This document shows, in pieces, positions 55,603 through 64,000 of a DNA stretch of 64,000 nt. Within the stretch, counting starts at the first letter, position 1, and each line of letters starts with the position of its first letter. Source of the DNA: Osmia lignaria lignaria (taxonomy: Eukaryota > Arthropoda > Insecta > Hymenoptera > Megachilidae); the NCBI RefSeq assembly GCF_051020975.1, contig NC_135035.1, forward strand, positions 4,650,001 through 4,714,000. The letters run 5' to 3'. The translations under genes were made by a program, and so were the position numbers. The notes under the pieces were generated by a model, which was not told where the DNA came from, did not search any database, and was given only the letters and a program-made list of their open reading frames with translations.

Positions 55603-55866
55603 CTTCGAGGTCCCCTTGATTGATAAAATTAGATCAAAAATTTAAATTTATTTTAATTAAAATTAAATAACATTTAATCATAAAAAAAATAATATTAAAA
55701 GGGAAGGATTTGTTTTTGCAATAGTAATTGGATCCAGAATTTGCAAAATTATTGTGGTTTTTAAACTACCAAATTTTTAGATATAGCAGGTGGAACGGGC
55801 TACCTAGGAAGTGGGGCCCCAGGCTGTAACCTCCTTTAGATCACACTTACGTGTAATTCGGCGCCG

Positions 55867-57627
55867 ATTATGTGTATAAAACGGTGAACTACATCATCCA
55901 TTATTATATTAGTATAGTATTAATTATTAATAAATTTAAAAAAAATTTATTTCAACTTTTAAATACTTATTTTTAAACTATCGGTACATTCTTTTTCAAA
56001 AATTTTGACTATAATTTGAACAACCTTCAAAATGAAATTGTAAATTATTTATTGCAGTGTTTTTTATATAGTAATAAAGTATACAGTTTTGCACAAATGA
56101 ATTCAAACAGACCTGTTTTCTGGGTTTCATTTGCATAAGATTGGGTAACATGTCATGAAATACAGGTCATCAAATGGCCATCACTTAAGTTTGACTTGAA
56201 GGATTATTTAAAGAAGAATATAAGAAATGAAAGATTCAGGAGTTGGGAAAAATTGTTTCGAATCCTTTTTCGGTAGTGACAGAATCTATTTCATTTACAT
56301 CAATTTGTAATTACTGAAAATTGATGGTTAAAAGAATGTCGTGTCTGAATGATGTTCCGCAAAATATTAATATTATTTTACATGAGCAAACATCATGTTT
56401 CTTTAATTTTCTTGATAATTATGCATTGGTCACTATTTTTGTTATTTACATTTCTATTTATTATTGAAAAACAAATACGGTAATCCTACCTTTAAATAAT
56501 CATAGTAATCTTTATTTTAAAGGATCATATGTATTATATTCAGTGACTTTCTGTTTTACTATTTTACATTAAAAGAAAGTGTGAAAATTAATTTATATAA
56601 ATAGAGGAATAAAATAAGGAAATTATTTTAATTAAAAATCATTGATTATGAAATATATTGTAAAACGGAGAAAGGATAGCGAGAATAAATCATTGGTATA
56701 CTTATAATTAGTAAAGCAACTAATTAAAATCGTGTACCAATAGCTACTAATTGGTATATAATAATTTTATATTAATTTGACAAATGAAGTATGCAATTCT
56801 TAAAAAATATCAAAAACCATTTTCCATTGAATTTTTGTCAATTAAAAGAAATTGATCAAACAGACACTGATAAAGAAATACCATACACTAAAGGCATTCC
56901 TATTATCAGATGAACAAGAAGCAAGTAAAAATGAAAATTAATAAACTTTATTTAAGTTTTTTAAAAATGTTTAGTATAAAAATTTGAATATTATTATATA
57001 TTACAACTTTGAATTAAAATAGTATAAAAAGGATTCGTGTTAACTTTCTATGGTTTAAACCTCATGAAAGTTTAAAATTATTAAATATTTTAAAAATTCG
57101 AATCCATTTTTTGATTTTTTGAAAGGGAATGTCAAATTTTGTATACAAAGTATATAACTTTTAATATTCATTAAATAATAATATTTTATTACAGTATTAC
57201 GGAGAGTTATCTGTACAACAAAAGAAAATATTACAATTCATAATTTTCTAAAATCTTAAATAAACTAAAACGATAAAAATATATATGTATGTATAATCAG
57301 AATTAAAATCACAAAGAGTTACAAATATTTCTAAAATCTATAATTACACAATTTCTGTAATATTAGCTCGAAAGAAACAAGAAGCGAACATCTTTGACGA
57401 AACAATTTTATAAGATGTTACAAAACCTCTCTTTGCAATAATTAGTACATTTAAATAATATTATTTGGCGCATTAACACTGGTTCGAATAAGTTGAATAA
57501 TTAAAAACATTTAAATCGTCATGTTTAAGAGTAGGTGTCCACTTAAGAGTAAAGTTCGCACGAAAAAGTTTCTTCTTGATTTCTTTAAACTATATCTATT
57601 GATTTTTTCTTAATTTCATTAGTTCAG
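55867..57627. other. AT-rich intergenic DNA
   Basis: No gene, RNA or clear repeat seen. Confidence 0.5.
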
Positions 57628-57924
57628 CCATTGGCATAAGTAGGTACGGGCCAAGGGGGCCTAAGCCCCTCAAAATTGTGGACGGCCACAACGCTGTCTA
57701 TAGATTTAAAATTCTAAAATGCCATATTACTGATATTTCAAAATTTTAGAACATCAAAATGCTAAATTTTGAAAATTTCAGGTTTCCAAAATGCCAGAAT
57801 CCTGAAATTTCAATATGTCAAATTCTACAATTCCAGATGACCAACATTTCGAAATTCCAGAATTCAAAAATTTCTATGGTACCTGGTCCACCCGGACCTA
57901 AAAAAATCCTAATTACGTCAAAGG
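57628..57924 (+). mobile_element. MITE carrying a degenerate AATTTC/AATTCC internal repeat, copy 3
   Basis: The ends CCATTGGCATAAGTAGG and CCTAATTACGTCAAAGG are inverted. The interior is a run of degenerate AAAATTTCAGAATTCC-like units followed by the conserved CCTGGTCCACC stretch, as in 6135-6390. Confidence 0.65.
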
Positions 57925-58945
57925 GTACAAATTCTTAGGATCTGCCACTGTCTGAGAGCCACCCGCAACACAATATCCATTTGCAGAAAACGCTAATGAC
58001 AATTTCTCATACAAGTTTTACTTTCAAATGAATACCTACCCTAACAATTTTCACATTCTGTAGGTATTTAAAATGATATCACATATATGTAAATTCCGTT
58101 ATAGGATAACTATACTAGCGATTATAATGATAACTAGGACGAAAATACTAATATATATCGATTATAAGACATTTTGTTCCATTACATAATACTAGCATTA
58201 TGTTATTTAACAACAACGCATATTTTCGACATTGATTATATCGATACTAGTTATACAATTCTTTTAATTAACCTAATCATTCGTTAATTTCGAAAGACCC
58301 TTAATTGATGATAAATGAGATCATTACACTTATATACTTCTATTTTATCTTCGTAAAAGCTGAATTTTAATTTCTAAACCTTTTAACCCTTCCGCTATAG
58401 TATTTACAAAAAATCGTAAAAATTTGATAAACAATTCGTTTATGTCTTGTTTTAATATTTTTACGAAAAATCTATACTTTTTCGGAATTGAATATTATTC
58501 CAATAAAAATTACAAGTAAAATGAAGTTATTCGCATATAAAGAATTATCTTTTATTCGAATAATTTTCGAATAGAAATTTATGCAATGAATCATACATAT
58601 ATCACGAATAATAAATACAGTAGACGCTTATTACATTGCCGTTGTCGGGACTGTAAGAGAAGAAAATTTATCAAGGTTCAAAATTTTCATTTGAGTAGAA
58701 GAGGTAGAAATGTATCATTTTCATAGACTACGATAATGGAAGGGTGGCACTAGTATGCTTTAAAATCGATGTGACTCCATAAATGTGCCATTATAACGAG
58801 AGTTTACTGTTCACAATTTTTATTCAAAAACTATTCATACTTCGAGAAAAATTTCGTTTTATTTGCAATTTTTATCCAAAGACTATTCGTTATTTGCACG
58901 TAACGTATTATTCGTTATATTAAATATATCTATCTCCAATAGGTA
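57925..58945. other. AT-rich intergenic DNA
   Basis: Rich in TTCGAATA-type words at 58480-58620 and 58800-58920, as also at 5350-5560. No element boundaries found. Confidence 0.45.
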
Positions 58946-59153
58946 CAAGGTACTGTCAGTAAAAACTACTACCTGAAATAATCCGTTATTTATTAACATT
59001 ATAAAAAAAGTTTGAAATCTATTGTATTAAAAAATCAAAATGTATCCATCTAATTAGGCTCCTTAAATGCAATAAATGTTAGTTCAAAAAATTTTTAATA
59101 AAGTGTATAAATAATAAGTTATTGCAGATGATAGTTTTTACTGACTCACCTTA
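58946..59153. mobile_element. TA-flanked mariner-type MITE
   Basis: 208 bases between TA at 58944-58945 and TA at 59154-59155. The left CAAGGTACTGTCAGTAAAAA continues with CTACTACCTGAAATAA. The right TTATTGCAGATGATAG continues with TTTTTACTGACTCACCTTA and is its inverse, giving terminal repeats of about 50 bases. Confidence 0.75.
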
Positions 59154-59906
59154 TATATTATAGTTTCGCTGTTATACACGGCGAAAGGGTTAAAATACTT
59201 TAATCATTTATCCTATGGCAAATATTTAGGCTGATATACGGAACGTTATACATTGACAAGAGAATCTCTGTGTTCCTACGCGTGTAAATTGTCATTGTAA
59301 TTTATTTCTGCAATAGATGTGTACTTACAGAGGTATACAAATTATTAGATTAAATAGCAGGAAAAAATAGTTTTGTATCGTTTTCGGTACATGTTCAACT
59401 TTCTGCTCGGGCCAAGCTATATTTTTGTTATTAAAGAATTGATGATTGAGCATGCGATATCGAGTGATCGGACCTTTAGCCCGATTTAAAGAAAATTTAA
59501 TATGAAAGCGAAAATATTAAATCTATGAAACAATGTGTTTGCTTCCTATATTACGAAAATAACAATATTATTGTTTTATATAAATAACTAGTTTTCAGAT
59601 AGAAAATGTATCTTTCTGTATAATACAGTAAGGATACAGCAACCTTGTCATAAGTCAGTAGCGCACTCATAATTACCCGATAGGAGGGTCAACATCATTT
59701 TTTCCATACCTTATTAATATCATTATAATATTAAGTCTAATTTGTTTCATTTTAGCCTATTCCAAAAAAATTTTGGATTTCTGTATAAAGTGGCTAATTA
59801 ACTCCCCCTTCCCCAATTATGCTATTGTCCTGAACAAATAATAGCTATGATATGAATTCTATTGAAAATTTTGGAGAATACAGCGAAGGAAAGGATCAAT
59901 CTTGAT
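59154..59906. other. AT-rich intergenic DNA
   Basis: Nothing recognised. Confidence 0.5.
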
Positions 59907-60162
59907 CAGAACCGGGTTAAGATTTCTGAGGTTCAAGGCTATCACATCTTCGAGTCCCCTTGGTTGATAAACTTGGTTCAAAAATTAAAATTTATTCTAA
60001 AGATAACTCAATGAAATTTAATCGTAAAGAAAAATGGCAACAGTAAAAAACAATTTCGTTCAATATTTTACAACATAATAAATGGAAAATTTATAACATA
60101 ACCCCTGAGAAGTAGCGCCTAGGGCTGTAGCCCTTTTTAAACCACCCCTTAATTCAGCGCTG
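59907..60162. mobile_element. hAT-like MITE of the CAGGGCCGGATTAA family
   Basis: 256 bases. The left CAGAACCGGGTTAAGATTTC and the right CCTTAATTCAGCGCTG are inverted. The interior matches 33019-33266 and the host at 54741-55866 (CCCTTGGTTGATAAACTTGG, GGGCTGTAGCCC). No clear target duplication remains. Confidence 0.7.
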
Positions 60163-60618
60163 ACCATAAGGACGAAACAAAAGCCGATAAAATAGGTTCT
60201 TGATAAAAATTAAGCATCAGAAAAGTGTTTTGTCGTTAAAATTTTAGAGAATTTAAGACGTGGAGTTAATCACTGTAGCGTGTGAACGACTCAATTATTT
60301 AGGTAATTAACTAGTTATTTTAGTAAAGCTAAAAGACTTGGCCCATCTCAGATAAAAATCATATTATAATTACGCTAATGGTATCATTATAAAGGAATAA
60401 AAACAATTGTTGTTAAATATTAATTGACAGCATGCCAAAGAGAATAAAAATATTACTAAAGAACAAAGGTACACAAAATATTAATATAATTTATCAAATT
60501 TCCTGTTAGTGAAACTCTTTTAAACACTGCAGATATTGTTTAGTCTAGTAATTTGAACCTCTGTATGTTGGTTATCCGCACAGTAGAACTCCATTTAATT
60601 GAACTCTGTTTATTGGAA
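60163..60618. other. AT-rich intergenic DNA
   Basis: Nothing recognised. Confidence 0.5.
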
Positions 60619-60621
60619 TTA

Positions 60622-60833
60622 AAGGGTATAGCCGGATAAGATGGCCAAAGGTGCCCCCAAACCAAATTGACTAAAAACTTCGCGATTACATTTTTACCCG
60701 TAACTACCCTCCCAGATGAGATACAGGGTTGAAACTTGGCACAGACTGGTTTTTTTATCACCTATCGAATGGCTCATAGCAAGTCGAATTTGGTTTGGGG
60801 GCACTTTTGACCATCTTATCCGGCTATACCCTT
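60622..60833. mobile_element. MITE with TTA duplication and SWIM-element termini
   Basis: 212 bases flanked by TTA (60619-60621 and 60834-60836). The ends AAGGGTATAGCCGGATAAG and inverse continue with ATGGCCAAAGGTGCCCCCAA and its counterpart TTGGGGGCACTTTTGACCAT, giving terminal repeats of about 50 bases. The outermost 19 bases match the end of the 2.6-kb element at 8923 with two substitutions. A 3-base TTA/TWA duplication is typical of PIF/Harbinger. A 73-codon minus-strand frame across it is a shadow. Confidence 0.8.
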
Positions 60834-61107
60834 TTATCTAATATTCGATTGATTAATTACTGAGCTCGTATTATTTAAACTATTGCCTAGTGACATTGCA
60901 TGTACGAATATATGAACACTTGTATAAACTGTAAAATTGAATAGTCCCTAATGTTCAAATCTGTTTATTTAAACGTGAATTCCATTATTCGCAAGAACGA
61001 TATTTAGAGTGAGATACTTAATTTGACCGGTTGTATCATATAAATCAAATTCAGAAGTTGGAACATTAATGGAAAGTAAATAAAATACCCCAACAATATA
61101 AAATTGA

Positions 61108-61857
61108 TAGAGGTGTGCGAGAACCCGAAACTTTATCAGATACTCGATACTCCGTTCGGTTCTGCATCGTTCGACTTGAATCGGATCGAGTTGGATGAAA
61201 TCATATCAGGTCGAATCGGGTTCTCGAAAGTATATGCAGATGTGCCAAAATTCAAAACTTGCGGGTACCCGATATTCGGATCGGGAATTACTTCGAACGA
61301 CTCGGGATTCCCGAAATTTAGAGAAGTGTTTCAGGACAAACTTTGTTGAACATCCAACCAGGACAATTCCGGACTTGATCCCAGTATCGAATATTCGAAA
61401 TTTTTGAGAACCTCATCCGACCGATCCGGCTCAATATTTTTGGATGGCCACTAGGGATGTGCAGCCCTACTAATGTGTCGGGTTCCCGACTAGTCGGATC
61501 AGTTCGGAAAACATCGGGCGGACTCGGGCGGGCGTCCGATACATGTGTACAGTCGGGTAGCCCGACTATTTCGGGTTCGGTCGGGTGCAGTCGGGCAGAT
61601 TCGGACGAACTCCCAAATTATCTCATTATTAATTATTATTAGTCATTAATACTTATTGCAAGTATTAACAAGTACATGAGAGCTGGATCGCGGGCCGCGG
61701 CCCGCGGGAGCTCGTCCTAGTCAGCCCGACTGTACCCGATCGAAACCGAAATAGTCGGGCTACCCGACTGCACGCATGTATCGGACGCCCGCCCGAGCCC
61801 ACCTGATTTTTTCCGAGCCCGCCCGAGCCCGTAATATCGGGTACCCGCACACCTCTA
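61108..61857. mobile_element. GC-rich foldback element with hAT-like ends (possibly two overlapping copies)
   Basis: The left end TAGAGGTGTGCGAGAACCCG and the right end CGGGTACCCGCACACCTCTA are inverted and fit the hAT TAGNG rule. Flanking octamers AAAATTGA and AAAATGAA agree at six of eight. A second internal left end, TAGGGATGTGCAGCC, begins at 61452. From there long inverted arms (CGGGCGGGCGTCCGATACAT, AGTCGGGTAGCCCGACT) run to 61857 around a short AT-rich spacer and the palindrome CGGGCCGCGGCCCG at about 61691. Open frames are shadows of the arms. Either one rearranged element, or one element inserted beside or within another. Confidence 0.7.
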
Positions 61858-63567
61858 AAAATGAACAAACAATAAATAATTTTCTTGTAAAACATTAGAC
61901 ACAAGTTACTGATGTGGAATGTATTTGGTTTTTCCTTATTGAAACTTGCATGGGTAACGTATCAGATACATCACAAGAATGATCATTTAAAAAATAGTTA
62001 ATCTTGAAATTTCCGAAATGTTGCAATTTATAAAGAAATTATAACCGCTATGTTATGGTCCCTTCAATATCATATAATTGTTAAAATAAAATTCGCTCGT
62101 GTCTATAAATAATATAGAGATAAAGGTGATCGAGTTAGGTGACTCACCCTATAAATTACATTTTTGTGTATATTCATTGAAATTTGCGAACAATCGGAGA
62201 TAGTTTGATAAAATTCTTGGAAAATTCAGTATAACGTTTTTGTTAATTGCACGACTACGAGTTTCTTATTAAAGTATATTACTATAAAATTTTATAATTG
62301 TTTCACTGATGTAATTGATAAATTAACCCTGTGTTCCACAATTTCTTTTCATTTACTAAAATCTTCCTTTAGTTTATCTTTTTCCTTTGTTTCGTTGAAG
62401 TGTTGATGTTTTACATACGTAAAGTGTAAAGTCTTCTGAATAATATATTAGTAACTTTACAAAATTTTATCTATGAATTTTTTACTTGTTCTTGCTAATT
62501 TTTAATACATTGTATTATTAGTATGTTTTTCATTATAGTCAAAAATTTGAAAATTTGTTTAACAATATAACAATTTCATTGTAATGTAGCTTGAAAATTA
62601 AAAAATTAATTTATAGATTTTGCTTTTGAAAGAAAAAATTAAATTATTTGAAAACCAGGATGAAAAGATATTAAAACATATATCATTAAAATTGTAGTGA
62701 ATTACCATTATAATTGACTTTTTTATAAGAAAAAAGAATGATAAAAAATAAATATTTTACTTCTCCTCTGTGAAAATAATTTTTTAAAAATAATATAATA
62801 TTGTAAAGACACTTACTTTTGACTACAGTTTATAGAATTCAATATTACATCCTACTCATAATTACTATTGTTAAAAGAGAAATAACAATATATTAAATAA
62901 ATTAGCAACATATAGTGACCATTCAATTATTATTACATTTTGTTGTATTTCTTTTGATTTCTTCAACACTATTTTTCATTTTGTGTGCGACTATCTTTTA
63001 TTTATAATTAATCATATTTTTATAATAACTTCTTACAATAATTACCTTTCTTGATTGGTAACATGAGCAACGATTTATCGAAATTCATTCGTGTTTCATT
63101 TCTGTGGTTATTAATAAGATAAGCAGTGGTTTATGAAGTTACTGAATTATGAAGGTTGATACAACCTTTATAATTACATTACAAAAAATCTGTACAGAAA
63201 ATTATATATTCTATGATGTTTAATTTTAACAAAAGAAATTGTTAAAGATCATTTACACTACCAATCAACAGTTTGAGACCACTTTTTTCTAATATTTTGA
63301 TTCATATTTTTATTAAAAATTAATTGCAAGGGGTTAGCAATTATATATTACTTTAGATTGAAAATTCTATTTCTTTTTTCACAGTGAACACTAGCCATAT
63401 TAAATATAATGCAAACATTATTTTCTTAACTCACAAATTTGCTCATTAATAATTGTCAACTATCGAGCTTTTCTTATAAATTAAATTAACTATTACATTT
63501 TTCTCTATAAATAAATGAGAAAATTCAAGTGTAAACTAAAAATATTTTTGGTGCGGGCAGAAACATT
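61858..63567. other. AT-rich intergenic DNA
   Basis: No gene or RNA. A lone GTGACTCACCCTATA at about 62140 resembles a mariner-type MITE end. Confidence 0.5.
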
Positions 63568-63751
63568 GTGGTAACTAGGTAAGTGTCAAAGTGGGCTTGC
63601 CTTCCTTAACAAAACAAGTGCACTGCTTCCTTACCATTCTCAAAATTTTTAAATTCTAAACTTCTAGAATTACAAAACTTAAGAATTTTTTTAATTTAAA
63701 AATTCTAAATTTCTAAGCAACCTGTCCCACCTCAGAAAAAAGCGTTACCAC
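63568..63751 (+). mobile_element. MITE carrying a degenerate AATTCTAAA internal repeat, copy 4
   Basis: The ends GTGGTAACTAGG and AAGCGTTACCAC are inverted. The interior has the same type of degenerate AAATTCTAAA/CTTCTAGAATT run and a CCTGTCCCACCTC stretch comparable to CCTGGTCCACC at 57885. It is more diverged than the other copies. Confidence 0.5.
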
Positions 63752-64000
63752 TGTAACACTGAATTAAGTGATCTCAAATGTTTAATCAGTAACGTCTCAT
63801 TTGCCAATTTAAATAAAAATCCTAGTTTAAAATGAATGCTCGACAATTTACAGAAGCAGCATAACAATTTTTAACACAATTAACAAAAATGGAATAAATC
63901 AAGGCATTCTTTAACTGTGTTCAAAGTCATTAGAAAGTGATGCTAAACTTGTCGTGTCTATTTTCCACAAGAATTTAGTATTATTTTCCATTCACCAAAA

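Larger units (their letters stand above)
54741..55866. mobile_element. Old hAT MITE (CAGGGCCGGATTAA family), host of a nested insertion
   Basis: The left end (GGGGCGGGTTAAAATTTCTG) and the right end (GTGTAATTCGGCGCCG) match the family at 33019-33266. Flanks ATTATATA and ATTATGTG agree at six of eight bases. Without the nested insert at 54782-55594, about 310 bases remain, similar to the relatives; they include CTTCGAGGTCCCCTTGATTG just right of the insert. Confidence 0.65.

Noticed and set aside
60540..60761. 73-codon minus-strand frame
   Set aside because: It lies across the terminal repeats of the TTA-flanked MITE and has no domain.
61104..61904. Several overlapping open frames of 60-81 codons on both strands
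   Set aside because: They follow the TCGGG/CCCGA words of the foldback element; reading frames on opposite strands encode mirror repeats.
1..64000. CRISPR array, operon or bacterial gene cluster
   Set aside because: No regular direct repeats with spacers, no ribosome binding sites and no long contiguous genes. All evidence points to eukaryotic transposon-rich DNA.

Overview
The window reads as a gene-poor, AT-rich stretch of an arthropod genome, most probably an insect. I see no host gene with a long reading frame. Almost all recognisable content is mobile DNA of insect-type families: a DUF4780-ORF1 non-LTR retrotransposon with an RNase H domain, a Harbinger (HARBI1-like) transposase fragment, hAT-, mariner- and TTAA-type MITEs, and foldback elements. 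One dispersed 5S rRNA gene (27772-27893) is the only convincing RNA gene. The hymenopteran flavour of the repeats is an impression, not a result.

Layout. 1-8.1 kb: AT-rich DNA with a heptamer minisatellite (400-588) and old MITE copies. 8.1-18.9 kb: a GC-richer transposon cluster. It holds a HARBI1-like transposase N-terminus (8453-8902), a 2.6-kb element with about 720-bp terminal inverted repeats around a SWIM zinc-finger reading frame and about 90-bp iterated repeats (8923-11517), tandem about 95-bp GC-rich repeats (11612-11820), and a near full-length but decayed non-LTR retrotransposon (about 11848-17918). That retrotransposon is split in its ORF1 by a 539-bp hAT MITE with an 8-bp target duplication. 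An unclassified, possibly LTR-derived, GC-rich block (17935-18890) follows. 18.9-26.2 kb: AT-rich DNA with foldback, TTAA-like and hAT-like MITEs. 26.2-28.8 kb: two copies of a foldback-tailed repeat, with the 5S gene between copy pieces. 28.8-39.6 kb: AT-rich, with mariner ends and several short MITEs proved by target duplications. 39.6-41.2 kb: a third, inverted foldback-tailed copy, itself invaded by a TA-flanked palindromic MITE that holds a second palindromic MITE in its centre. 42.6-50.6 kb: dispersed and inverted repeats, mariner-like MITEs and the poly(A)-tailed 3' end of a probable Jockey-like retrotransposon. 52.1-53.0 kb: a truncated retrotransposon C-terminus with a pentanucleotide microsatellite at its 3' end, next to a hAT MITE with a perfect 8-bp target duplication. 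54.7-55.9 kb: a hAT MITE inside an older hAT MITE. 57.6-61.9 kb: further MITEs, including a 212-bp MITE (60622-60833) with the same terminal motif as the 2.6-kb SWIM element, and a GC-rich foldback element. The final 2 kb is AT-rich with one small repeat.

The elements do not form a pathway. They form a stratigraphy of nested insertions. The most interesting candidate for an undescribed system is the long-TIR SWIM element at 8.9-11.5 kb together with its possible non-autonomous relative at 60.6 kb, whose TTA target duplication points toward the PIF/Harbinger-type integration class.
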